Numbered from the stretch's first letter, positions 24,330 to 34,165 are shown. The stretch: DNA of 64,000 nucleotides from Micropterix aruncella (GCA_944548615.1 OX155960.1:15059883-15123882); one strand, 5' to 3'. Program-made: numbers and translations. Notes: generated by a model from the letters alone, not told the origin.

Positions 24330-25558
24330 ATGGAAGAAGGTTTTCTAAAAGGTCAGTCGGACAATCTGCCAAGAGTGGATAGTTTAATGGTGGCACAATA
24401 TTTCATGAAGAATCAGGATTTTACAGCTGCCGAAATTCGTGGAATAAAGATGAATAGGTATGTATGTTCTAAGTAAGCATTACCTAGTCTTTTTTTTAAT
24501 AAAAATAAATAATAGTTCAGAAATTAGTGCTGATCAACTTGCGGGCCGCAAATTTTTACTTATCATTTTTATTGGTTATTTATTAACGCCCGTCGCAAAA
24601 AGAGGTGTGTTATAAGTTTGACCGCTATGTGTATCTGTCTGTATGTCTATCTGTGTGTCTGTATGTCTGTCGATAGTACCGTAGCTCATGAACGGGTGAA
24701 CCGATTTCGATGCGTTTTTTTAATTTGAATGTTGTTTTTTTAACAGTGGTTCATAAACATGTTTTATCACAATCGGTTAAGCCGTTCTAATAGTACATTA
24801 AAGACGTACGTTTTGAATAGGTTTTTTTTAAAAAATTCGAAGTGTTATATGGTTCTAGGTCAGGAAGAGAGAGCTACGGAGATGACGCCATAGGGTATAT
24901 ACAGTTAAAAAGAGAGGGTGACGTATGTACCGTCAAGTGCCGAATAACTCCTGAACACAAAGTGCGTTCAAAACCTTACCACTGTGTTTTGCAATGCAAC
25001 GAGAAGGAAGAGGAGGTAATAAGGATATCCTGTGAAGACTGCGCAGCTAGCAAAGGTGGATGTAAACATTCTGTGGCATTTTTAATGTGGCTTCACCGCA
25101 GAACGGAGGAGCCGTCGCCGACTTCAGTTAAATGTTTTTTTTTTGTACTGGAAGAAGGCAACTCTTTCAGGTGATTAATAGAGATTTAAAATAGGTTACA
25201 GCTGGTGTAGTTTATTATTCACCCAGCACAGCACCTATCATTATATTATTGTTATGTCGTATTATATTGTTATATTGTTGTAATGTTTACAGATATTGGA
25301 ACTACATTGAAGTTCATCAAAGCCAAGGATTTTGCTCAAAATAACAAGGTCACAGAAATACCTAATAACGACGACTTTATTGACAAAATTGTGCAAAAAA
25401 TAAATGATCTTGGGCTTGATTGTCAGCTTTCAGCCTACTTTAAAGATAAATCAGAGGTACAAAAATTATCCATGCATAACCTTATATGTACTTTTATAAC
25501 CTTATATGTACTTATATGTACTTTTTGTGTTTCGTTTTTAAAATATCTTCTTTGGTAG
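24330..25558 (+). pseudogene. SWIM zinc-finger protein gene, truncated, three exons
   Basis: Exon 1 (24330-24457) encodes MEEGFLKGQSDNLPRVDSLM and on to IKMN, ending AATAG|GTATGT. Exon 2 (24859-25170) follows acceptor TTCTAG and restores the frame (R-SGRESYGDDAIGYIQLKRE). It carries the SWIM finger CEDC...GGCKH, here ISCEDCAASKGGCKHSVAFL, then HRRTEEPSPTSVKC. Exon 3 (25293 on) follows TTTACAG: IGTTLKFIKAKDF...KLSMHNLI. Relatives known from Lepidoptera continue into a YqaJ-like nuclease domain, absent here. A T10 run at about 25135-25144 shifts the frame before YWKKATLS. The gene is therefore broken twice. Confidence 0.7.
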
Positions 25559-26444
25559 GTACTACTTAGATTTTCATCTCTTGTCACATCATTTAAGGGG
25601 TCGTCATTCACAATATCTTGAACTCGAGGAATGGAATCCACAATATATATTTCTTCATTGTCATGTGAAGTAGACGCAATACATTCATTTGAGGAAGTTG
25701 TCAGTTTTGCAATTTTAAGTTTTTTTACAAAAGAGCGCTCAGGTTTTTCAACTGTTTGTTTTTGACAATCAAACCTATGAGGCACTACGCCTTTCTTGAG
25801 TTTAAGTTTTCCTTCAACTAGTTTATACTTAACATAATTTTCCATCTCATTTTCCACCTAAAACAAAAATAATAACATTTTAAAAACAAATTAAAAACCC
25901 GAATAAAAACCGTGAATTAAAACCGTGTTTAATGTACGTTGCATCACTTAAAAGTTAATCTATTATTTAAAAAAATGTTTACTACGAAAACTAAGGATAA
26001 ATGCGGGCCGCGAGTTTGATACTTCTGACAAAACATTTACTTATTCATAGTAGGGATGAAAATATTTCGGTTGAGAAGCACTGCACTGCCAGTAGATAGG
26101 TAGGTTAAGTAGGTCAAATGTTGCAAGCATAAGTAGAAAGAAGAAGGATAAAACCATTACAAATAGTAAATACTTACATCGAAATGGTCTTCACAGCAGT
26201 TAGTTTTAGGGCCTATTAAATCGACTCTTTTTACGACTGTCATCCACTTTTTCCTCATTTTTGGGTCCTTAGGCACATAAAAAAAGAGTTTACCAGGTGT
26301 TTTAACAGTTGAATTGAAGCACTGAGGCACAATACAGTATTTTTTCCCATTTTTACCACAGAGAACTTTATAATTTAGATTTTTACAGCGCTGCGGCGTG
26401 CGAACGAGAGCGCAGCTGTCGAATGACCAAGGCTGTGACGTCAT
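25435..26444 (-). pseudogene. THAP-domain protein gene, truncated, two exons
   Basis: Exon 1 (to 26178) encodes KKYCIVPQCFNSTVKTPGKL, FFYVPKDPKMRKKW and CCEDHFD, then donor GAT|GTAAGT. Exon 2 starts at 25857 after TTTTAG: VENEMENYVKYKL, KKGVVPHRFDCQ. Together they give a complete C2CH THAP finger (CxxxxC...CxxH) with the conserved Trp, the P residues and the closing VPxxF box, split by an intron. THAP domains bind element ends in P- and Kolobok-type transposases. No catalytic domain follows; the frame ends in junction sequence. The first in-frame ATG (26444) lies in the inverted end, so the native start, expected just before CGKNGKKYC, seems lost. Confidence 0.75.
26436..26443. promoter_or_regulatory. 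TGACGTCA (CRE/ATF-type) site, right end
   Basis: Counterpart of the site at 24158 in the right inverted end, directly at the 5' side of the THAP gene. Confidence 0.5.
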
Positions 26445-26623
26445 CGGCTAGTGAGCGCGCGCCCGCGATTTTAAAATCATTCGGCCGGAAATACGCACTT
26501 TGATCGTAAATATCTCATCCATTTTTTAAGATTTGAAAAAAGTAAAAACACAGTTTTTCTCGTATTTTTTTGTAGATTTATTTGGCATGTAAAGTAAAAA
26601 ACGTTTGTCAGACCCATTGTTTC

Positions 26624-26661
26624 GCGACCAGATTTGGTTGAGTCATACTCAACGGGTTAAT
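26624..26661. repeat. Right copy of the ~37-bp direct repeat, followed by TTAA
   Basis: GCGACCAGATTTGGTTGAGTC then ATACTCAACGGGTTAA. A GGG|TTAA end would suit a TTAA-targeting transposon, but the left copy has GGATAAT and lies in direct, not inverted, orientation. Confidence 0.75.
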
Positions 26662-27199
26662 ACCAGATTTGCACTGATTTCTCCATCGTACAGTCGGGTC
26701 AAGCAACGGTTGGTATTTACACGGCTGATTAGGTGTGCGAGAAATTCGCGTTGGGGTTTTTTGTAAGCAACTACTCTTTCGAACGTGTACTATAATTTTT
26801 AGTTGGTGACGTAATAGATTTTTTCTCGAAAAGGAATACTCGACACGTAAAGTTTAGATAATAAAATTTGCTGGGACCTAAGTATTGAAGTTGTGTACAC
26901 ATTCTGGTTTGTGCGTTTTCTACACTCGTTATATGTATTCCATAATATTTTCACAGATTTAAGGAAAAGGTATTAGCAAATAAGCAATTTAGAGTGTTCA
27001 TTTATTTAAGGGTTCCTATACCCCGGTCATAATAAATCACACCCAGTGTATTCGTTTTGTGAGTTTTTTTAAAATCATTAGTCTCAAATGCTGGAGGGGA
27101 GCGGCGCCAATGTTAAGATTTTACCACGACTCAAAACCTGGTAGATTCCTGGGGAATTGTAAAGATTTCTGATAGTATAGGCATATCATTGGCTGTTTC
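26662..27199. other. No gene seen
   Basis: Unassigned DNA of mixed composition between the THAP/SWIM locus and the next family A copy. Confidence 0.4.
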
Positions 27200-27955
27200 T
27201 TCTCACTGTGTTCTATGTTTGATAGCGAACGGTTTTGGTAGTGAATGGTTTCGTGCAGCTTGGGCCATAAGATCCAATTTGTTGTCAGATCGGATTCAAA
27301 CGATTCAGCTCCTATTCAGAAGCCTCCTCGTGTGTAAGGCTCATCGCGGGCAAGATTCTCGCGCCTCAGGCCTCACGGCTGGTGGATCGGTTTCTCCTGG
27401 TGGGATCGCCTCCCGGCGCTACTGTACGGTTTGTGCACCGTTCGGCGACTCCACTCGGTTGTGCACTCTGACTAATTGCTGAGAAGTCTGGAGACTATGG
27501 AAATATACTGTCTTCTAAGCAGCGGGGTGGATGTTACCTGTTGTCATGTGGTTCTTAAAACGACCTATAAGCCACCCAATCCCGAGTGGTATGACAGGCA
27601 AAGGACGCCCAGGTCCGCGATAAATTTTATTCAATTACCGCTGAAATACAACAGGTAGATGCCGAGTAAGCGACTTCGGTCTTGTAACCAGTCGGGAGGA
27701 AGGAGGAATCCTGATGGTTAATTTCAGACGGTGATATCCTTTCAAACTGGTAGACATGGGGCGAGGCTGCCCGCTGGGTACCTTTCCCGGTGCCTCGCCG
27801 TAATGCGTTAGCCTCTGTCGAGTATGTTGGTGTAGACAGACAGTAGGTTTGTATCATATTTAATTCTTATACGCTCATCCCACAGCTGAAAGAACGGTCA
27901 CATATCGTTTTACCAGCCTGGGGCGACAGGTTCGCCCGTTGTAGTCGACACCGAC
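27200..27955 (-). mobile_element. Family A, subfamily A2, near full length
   Basis: Head inverted at 27890-27955 (GGTTCGCCCGTTGTAGTCGACACCG) and tail at 27200-27480. The tail variant differs from family A proper: CCGTTCGGCGACTCCACTCGG, CACACGAGGAGGC when read head-first, and a GGCCCAAGCTGCACGAAACC-type end. The same A2 tail is seen at 41090-41230 and 55720-55960. Confidence 0.7.
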
Positions 27956-28755
27956 TCACTTTGTTCTATTGCTCAACGGAAGTCTACATAACCTATAAAT
28001 AATACTACAAATGTAACGAAGTGATAGCAGAGAAGACGCGTGTGTTTCCACAACTAATAACTCTCTATACGTTTCGTTTCGGCGTCGCGGAGAAATTCTT
28101 GGCTGATTTCCAGAAGACGTTTTCTGGCCACTTTCTGTAAGCAATTGGTCGATAAACGCACACGCTTTTAGATCTAACGAGTAGATATGAATGAACGGAA
28201 AATTATTTCAGCGGCTCGTATTAAACATGTCAGTCAGTCAACGCAAAAAGAAAACACGTCAAAAACAAGTGATTCGACTCAAGATTCATTTCTTTTGATT
28301 TGGCGTTTCTTTGTTTTAAAATCTATGAAAGAATCTATTCTAAGGTATCCAATAAGTTTAATTATTTATATTATAATAGTAATGCTATATAATAATAGTA
28401 AGATACATTTGATAAAATCTGCCTTTATTAGTTATTTTAATAATAGTTTTATCTTGTTTTTACAGCAAAACATATTTTAATGGTATTAAGGTTAGCTGTA
28501 AGATATTTTAAAAACCCCGGATAAGCTTAAAAATGTAGGACATGGCGAGCATCTCTCTACGCAATTTGAGAGCCCATCATGCCTAGTAGGGTATAAGTAC
28601 GTAGTAGGGTATGATAACCGTATCACTTCAAATATACAATATTAAACGTAAGAAATATTTTTGTTTTTTTTTTGTCAACAGTCATATAAAGATCCTGATT
28701 TAGATTCTATACAACTGTATTCGTTTTCAATCTCTTTCTCACAATTGAATTATAC
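27956..28755. other. AT-rich DNA, nothing recognised
   Basis: The frame at 28187-28480 is hydrophobic and AT-driven; no domain recognised. Confidence 0.4.
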
Positions 28756-29241
28756 AATGTATGCATAACCTGCAGATTGGTTCTGCCAAGGGGCAGAGGA
28801 GACTCCTCTGCACCTCATGTGCGAAGGTGTGGTTATAAATTTATAACCACTTGGGTGGTTATAAATAGGATAGAAAACGAATTTACCGCGTGAAATTTGT
28901 AGCACCCGACGTTTCGGTGACGTTGCAGCCGCCGTTGTCTCGGCTGCAACGTCACCGAAACGTTGGGTGCTACAAATTTCACGCGGTAAATTCGTTTTCT
29001 ATCCTATTTATAATGTCAAACAACCGCGATAGTCTTCGATTTTATATCACTTGGGTGGTCATTACCTCCAACCTGAGGAGGTAAAACAATCTGGCGCCAT
29101 AAGCCTGTTGAGGTTCTTAAATGACACGAGGCTTAGCGCAGAACTATAGTAGGTGGCGAACACAATAGATCAGCAATGGTCGCAGTGTTACAAGGCTCAT
29201 CAAGACCTTAGAAAAGCCCCACACAACAAATTAAAAAAAAA
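28756..29241 (+). mobile_element. R1/Jockey-like LINE 3' end, split by a Penelope-type palindrome
   Basis: Before the break there is a frame reading FCQGAEETPLHLMCEG, part of the CxxC..H...C knuckle that ends R1-clade ORF2 proteins. After the break HYLQPEEVKQSGAISLLRFL then NDTRLSAEL and stop TAG complete the C-terminus. The 3' UTR ends in an A-rich run at 29228-29241. A second copy of this end is on the minus strand at 48605-48850. Confidence 0.75.
28860..29047. mobile_element. Penelope-type terminal-repeat palindrome with 12-bp target duplication
   Basis: CACTTGGGTGGT is present at 28848-28859 and 29048-29059. Between them two inverted copies of the Penelope-like terminal repeat meet near 28938, with arms of about 80 bp that match almost perfectly (TTTACCGCGTGAAATTTGTAGC, GGTGACGTTGCAGCCG). 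No coding sequence is left. The right arm extends further, to CGCGATAGTCTTCGATTTTATA. Confidence 0.85.
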
Positions 29242-29286
29242 CCTGCACATTGTTGAAATGCTTTAGGTTACGAATAAAAAACCTAG

Positions 29287-29560
29287 TCACTTAAAAGTGG
29301 ACTTGGATAAATCAGGGATGTGCTTCTTGAACGTAAGCCGATAATCAAAGAGAACTCCTAGATCCTTTACCTTCTCATTCCTAGCTAGCACCTCACCAGT
29401 GATAGAGTAATCATACATCAGAGGTGCCGTCGATCTAGTGTACGCCATCACAGAAAATTTAGATATATTGAACGAGAGATTTTTGTTCTGGTGTCAAGAC
29501 CAGACGGCATCAATATCGCGCTGGTAAAGCTCGCCGGCCACAGCAGTCATAGTGGACATT
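29287..29560 (-). pseudogene. LINE reverse-transcriptase fragment (CR1/Jockey type)
   Basis: Minus-strand translation gives ELYQRDIDAVWS, a stop, NLSFNISKFSVMAYTRST, YDYSITGEVLARNEKVKDLG and VLFDYRLTFKKHIPDL. 'LQ.DLD.VW...N.L.FN..K' followed by 'V.DLGV.FD..LTF..H' is the region after the catalytic YxDD in LINE reverse transcriptases. One in-frame TGA falls where Trp is usual. The fragment is bounded by a R1-like LINE tail on the left and a family A head on the right (29567). Confidence 0.75.
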
Positions 29561-29566
29561 TACACT

Positions 29567-29910
29567 TTAGAGCTGTCGTCTGCAACGGGCGAACCCGATA
29601 CCTCAGGCGGTTATAACGATATAGATCGTTCCTTCAGCCGTGAGGTGATTACACAGAGACTTAGGGACAGCATAGTTCACAGTCTAGCTCCGCCAACATG
29701 CCCGTAAGGAACCAACGCCCTACCGCGAGGTACTGGAAATTAAAATCAGCGGGCCAACCTCACGCCCTTACTACCAGATTCGGCCGGATTTCTCCGTCCT
29801 CCGGCCTGGTCAAGGGTTCGTAGTCACTCGCGCGGCCTCTACCAGACATAAGCAGTTATTCAATTCAAATATTTTACTGACCCCGACGCCCTTCGCCCGC
29901 CACGGTCCCT
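29567..29910 (+). mobile_element. Family A, tail-less copy
   Basis: Head at 29567 (GTCTGCAACGGGCGAACCCG), body with AACATGCCCGTAAGGAACC, CAGCGGGCCAACCTCACGCC and CGGCCTGGTCAAGGGTTCG; identity is lost after about 29910. Confidence 0.7.
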
Positions 29911-30265
29911 CGGGATCGGGTGGCCGACGGATCAATTCAAAGGTTAAAGACAACAAGTACCCTCCTCTGTCATATGAAACATGCGTATCCAGAATTGTTA
30001 TGCGTCTCCAGTGGTTATTCGCCGGTTGGGGCTTTCTCCGGAAATGAACTTAATCTCCCAATTTTATTTACTATGGAGATTCTATCGCCAATTTCTATAC
30101 TTGTTATTATATTAACTTTGTCATATACTCATTTTAACAACATTTCAAAATACAATATTTTATTGTATATAAATACAAAATAATCTAAAATATAATATAA
30201 ACATACACCACTATACACATGAATACAAATACACGTACATACACACACACACATACTCACCCTCG

Positions 30266-30301
<36 letters not shown>

Positions 30302-30574
30302 TTACACACATACACCCTATTCAACATCTACGTGACTCTCCCAGCAAACATACACATACTCACGAAATTTTCAAGTAACATTTTTTATGTTTTTTTTATC
30401 AATAAATTTGCGCAAAATTTCTAAATGTACTTGAATTTAAATAAATATAAATTTGCCATTCAGAGTAAATTCGAACCTGCTTTTGTATTTTAGGATGAAT
30501 ACAATTTTGTAATATTGTATACTATGTAGGTAATAAAGGGGCGTTATACATAATAAACAAAATAAAAAAACAAA
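29911..30574. other. No gene; contains CA repeats
   Basis: AT-rich, with the microsatellite listed below. No coding segment. Confidence 0.4.
30225..30315. repeat. (CA)n microsatellite, interrupted
   Basis: CA dinucleotides in two main runs (30240-30253 and 30267-30293) with CATACTCACC and TATATATTTACACACA interruptions. Confidence 0.9.
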
Positions 30575-30800
30575 TTATTCATTTGTCTATCTGTCGACTT
30601 ATTCAGATATTTTCGTGTTATCACTCAGATATCATGGAAAAGTTGAAAATTTACGTAATTTTCCAATATTAGGTCCTGTACCGGTGTTATCTTTTATAGC
30701 TTCTTGCGGCCAGGCCCAACAGATAACGCAAATGTTTACTTAAAAAAAACGATGGAGTAACAAGTGATTGAACAACCGAGCCTGATCAATCGCTTTACCC
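30575..30800 (+). repeat. Family F interspersed repeat, copy 2
   Basis: AAAAGTTGAAAATTTACG, CCGGTGTTATCTTTTATAGC and AACCGAGCCTGATCAATCGC match 9800-10000. This copy is shorter and more diverged. Confidence 0.7.
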
Positions 30801-31411
30801 TACTGCTTCTGAACGACCATCTACATATGTACACATCTTAACCGTCTCTAACCCATCACATCCAGATATGTACACATCTTAACAGAAGACAGTTACAATG
30901 TTGTAAGAGCGCAAAAAAACCGTTTTTTTTCGAAAATGGCAGAGTATATATAAAAATGAATGAATGAAAATGGCAGAGTAGTGGCAAAGAATATACAAAT
31001 ATGTATTTTTTTAAACCCCAAGTTTATTAGGTTCCCGTTAATACCATAATCATCTAAATCGGCTTAAAATATGAAAAAAAAAATTAAATGAGAGTGAAAT
31101 GGAGTTTTAATAGTGGAAATCTGAGGATATTTAAAATTAAATTAAAACGGAAAATTTAATTATAAAAAGGCACATTTATTAAATTAATATTTAGTGTTAC
31201 CACCCCTAGCTCTGATGATAGTTCGCATACGGTTCGTCATCGACCTGGTCAGTTTTTTTATCAAATCTTGAGCAATCCCATCCCATTCCTCTAACAACGC
31301 TGTCTTGAGCTAATAGATGTCTGAAGGTGGCGGATTTCTGGTTCAGACCCTTCCTTTGAGCTCGTTCCACAAACTCTCAAAGGGATTCATATCTGGACTG
31401 ACAGCTGGACA

Positions 31412-32230
31412 ACTTGGGTTGTCGACTACAGCGGGCGAGCCCGTCACCACAGGAAGTTTTAACTATTAGTCGTTCTATCTCCCTGGAGTGAGCGTAGAAG
31501 ACTTGGGACAAAACAGTCCACCATCTAGCTACGCCACAACCCGTTAGAGACCAACGCCTTACCGCGAGATAGCCAGTAATGTTACCTGGCGGGCGACACT
31601 CGCGCCCTAACTACTAATTGTGACCAGATTTCTCCGGTCTCTCGATTGGTTCCGAGTTCGAGGTCGCTTGCGCGGTCCTCTCCCTTACGGAGCGGTGAAA
31701 CGGTGTATACCGAATCTATCGCGGACCACGGCGTCCTTTGCCCGGTTTTCACCCAGGATCGGATGGCCGATGGTCATTTCAAGAGCAGTCGCCGTAAGGT
31801 CCGCAACCACCCCCGCTCTATAGGAAACAGTACAGCTTCCAGACTCCCCCGACTGTTAGTCAGGGGAGTCTTCTTGCGGGTTGTGGCGTAGCTAGACGTT
31901 GGATTGTTCTGTCCAAAGTCTTCTACGTTCACTGCAGGGCGACAGAACGAAAAAATCGTTAAAACGTCCTGTGGTGACGGGCTCGCCCGTTGTAGTTGAC
32001 ACCGCAAGTTGTTAGTCAGAGTGCACAATCGATTGGCTTGCGCCGCACGGTGCGCAGACCGTCCAGGAGCGTCGGAGGTTTGATTCCCAGGGGAAACTGA
32101 CCAGGGCCAGAGTCCTACCCAGGTTCGCACCTCGTGCGTGGAGGCCGTCGGATGGGTGTTGACCCGTGAGTGTGACCGACCCTCAACACATGGGTCATCG
32201 TGGCCAACTCATCATGGGCCCGTTAGCTCC
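31412..32230 (+). mobile_element. Family A insertion in a Tc1 transposase, 14-bp target duplication
   Basis: CTGACAGCTGGACA lies at 31398-31411 and 32231-32244, and removing the 819 bp rejoins the transposase reading. The unit reads head (ACTTGGGTTGTCGACTAC), body, tail start (CCGACTGTTAGTCAGGGGAG), an inverted head ending GTTGTAGTTGACACCG at about 32005, then the complete tail to GGGCCCGTTAGCTCC. This is the cleanest evidence for the family's limits and for variable-length duplication of the target. Confidence 0.9.
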
Positions 32231-32312
32231 CTGACAGCTGGACAGTCCATGGTCTCCAAACCAACTTCATCTAAGAATCAACCGTTGATACGCACTATGT
32301 GACACCGTACGT

Positions 32313-32362
32313 CCAAGAGCGGTTTTAGCCGCCAATTGGACATGACGTAAATGTAATGTAAT
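32313..32362 (+). mobile_element. ~50-bp retroelement tail (RTE-like) inside the transposase
   Basis: CCAAGAGCGGTTTTAGCCGC, CAATTGGACATGACG and an AATGT tandem tail are bracketed by GTACGT (32307-32312 and 32363-32368). The same end, in its longer form, occurs on the minus strand at 56180-56625. It is an extremely 5'-truncated insertion. Confidence 0.65.
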
Positions 32363-33224
32363 GTACGTTATCAGGTATAAACACGGAGTTTTCCCCAATA
32401 CATCTTTCATACGGTATGACATGATCCAGGAGGAATATCTTCGATATAGCGTTCAGCCTTCAGGCCTCCTCTTCGACCTGCCGCTGGCACAAAAACAAGG
32501 TGGGTCTTCCCTCTAAGGAAATGTCAGCCCACACCATGTAAGAAGTGCCGCCGTAGGAGACTGTTTCAGAGAATCAGCTCTGCGAAAATCGCTCGCCTGG
32601 ACGCCTGTCGACTCAGCCTCTTTTGTCGCTGCCATGCAGACACACTCTGCTCTCGTCAGTAAATAAAACTGACCACCATTGCTCGATGCTCTAACTGGCG
32701 TTCTCTCGAGCAAATTGAAGGCGCCCTTGCCGGGGACGCGTGGTTAATTTTGGGCCTTTGGTAGGTCTTTTTGGTACAAGGTCGACTTCTTTCAAGCGTC
32801 TTCTGAACGTCCACTTACTGACAGCTTTCCCTTGAACTTGTTTCAGCTCCTGCTGTACATTAAAGCCGGTGAGGTGGCGATTCCGCAGCGAAGTCGAGAC
32901 GATGTAACGGTCGTTTCTCTCACCAGTGCACTGGCGCCGGCTGGTATTTGATCTCCAATTGAATGTACCAGTCTGTTCAAACCTCCTTTTTACTCTTGAG
33001 ATGGCAGACTGACTCAATTCCACTTGACAGGCGACTGTACGTTGACTTAGACCCTGCTGCAATAAAGCAATAGCCTGAGCGGTTTTTTCTGACGTACTAT
33101 CCATACTTTTGCGATACGAATAAGTTTGGCTTACGGAGATGACTTTGCGTTAACTACTGATAGGTGACTTTTAAAAATAAACCGGGTCCGGGGGGTTTAT
33201 AATGTCAATTGACAGCACTTCACT

Positions 33225-33325
33225 GTACCACGGACAACGGCAATTGCAACATCGCCGAAAGGTGGAGTGCTACAAACTTCACGCGGTAAATTTGATTTTA
33301 TCTTATTTATAATGTCAAAAACAGC
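33225..33325 (+). mobile_element. Penelope-like element, terminal-repeat remnant
   Basis: GCAACATCGCCGAAAGG, GTGCTACAAACTTCACGCGG and TTATTTATAATGTCAAA match the terminal repeat seen at 3405-4012 with substitutions. Confidence 0.7.
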
Positions 33326-33889
33326 GAGAGTAATTTCAGATGTTTCAGATGTTTCCGAAAATAAAACTAATCATAAGGACCAGTAAAAACTACTTTAAAC
33401 GACAGATACATTATCCGACCCCTAATAAAATAGCAAATCTCCATAGATAATAGTGGTCAATATTGCGGTTACTTAAATATGTTTGCCTTAATGTTTTATA
33501 CAGAACAGCAGCGTCATAGTTAAGGCCCAAAAATACTTATTATCTTGTAGTTTATTTCGTCCCTGTTAGGCAAAACCTAGAAACTACGATCGAAGCCAAT
33601 AATAATTAATCTCTTGCCATTGTCCTCTTCTATTGTTTCTCGTGAATACAGCGTCGGACGCATTACACCGGAAGTAGAAACGGATACGGAAACGAATCCC
33701 CCTCCCCTTTGTCCTCCCGACGACACCAGCGTTGTTCGCAACGAAATCCGCATTTCAACCGCAGCAGAGCGCCTGATTACGTATATTTTTATTTAGTCGG
33801 AAATGCCATAGTTTCGGACAGCTGGCAGATACGGACAGAAATATTTCGGAGTGTTGCCATCGCTTTAAAATTTAAAAAAATATACGAGG
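33326..33889. other. No gene seen
   Basis: Short open frames at 33614-33894 with Pro/Arg-rich composition; no domain recognised. Confidence 0.4.
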
Positions 33890-34165
33890 TGTGACAGAAA
33901 AGTAATAAGACGAGGTGTGACAGAAAAGTAATGAGACGGATATGTTTTGGCAATAATTTTAATTTGTTTTTATACATCAATGTCCTTCAAAGTACCATCG
34001 AACCATCAAAGTAATTCTCTTGAGCGAAGGCGTTGTTTACAGTCTTCGTTTGCAATGCTAAAAGTTTCCAACTGGAACTGCTCTCAGCTTCTGGGTATTT
34101 AGGATGTTATCATCAGTACGGAAACGACGCCCTTTCCAATGGGTTTTGGTTTTGAGGAACAAAAA
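33890..34165 (-). mobile_element. mariner-like element relic
   Basis: ACGAGGTGTGACAGAAAAGTAATGAGAC at 33913-33940 is a mariner-type end, and a second, slightly different copy stands directly before it at 33885-33912. Inside, minus-strand words such as KGRRFRTDDNIL and FDGTLKDID resemble the C-terminal part of mariner transposases, heavily frameshifted. Confidence 0.55.

Larger units (their letters stand above)
24144..26458. mobile_element. Two-gene THAP/SWIM DNA transposon, internally deleted
   Basis: Two convergent, intron-containing genes lie between inverted ends. GCGCTCTCATACTATGACGTCATAGCCTTG (24144-24173) is matched inversely by 26424-26458, including the TGACGTCA core and AGCCTTG. Each end would therefore supply the promoter of one gene. 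The genes meet at about 25460-25550, where both lose their expected downstream parts and a short AACCTTATATGTACTT duplication marks the join. I infer a deletion derivative of a transposon encoding a THAP protein and a SWIM protein. The superfamily (Kolobok, P or PIF-Harbinger) is undetermined. Confidence 0.65.
31195..33104 (-). pseudogene. Tc1-like transposase gene, split by two insertions and stops
   Basis: The N-terminal 137 residues (33104-32691) carry the paired helix-turn-helix DNA-binding part: TAQAIALLQQGLSQRTVACQ and later WTFRRRLKEVDLVPKRP. Then come a TAG stop and a catalytic Asp in FTDESR. The second Asp is in VFIPDN, just before a ~50-bp insertion at 32313-32362. After LETMDCPAVS the frame is cut by an 819-bp family A insertion. 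The third acidic residue is in AVSPDMNPFESLWNELKGRV on the far side, followed by two more stops and ARGGN. D...D...E spacing after removing insertions suits Tc1. Terminal inverted repeats were not identified. Confidence 0.8.

Noticed and set aside
24580..24800. Regulatory element in the SWIM gene's first intron
   Set aside because: The stretch with GTCTGTATGTCT words and GAACGGGTGAACCGATTTCG looks like a common dispersed intronic repeat.
28890..29084. 64-codon ORF across the Penelope palindrome
   Set aside because: It is a read-through from the palindrome into the LINE; neither part is in its native frame.
32513..32713. Separate 66-codon gene downstream of the Tc1 N-terminal frame
   Set aside because: It overlaps the middle of the Tc1 transposase and is mostly out of its frame; the true reading there has a TAG stop.
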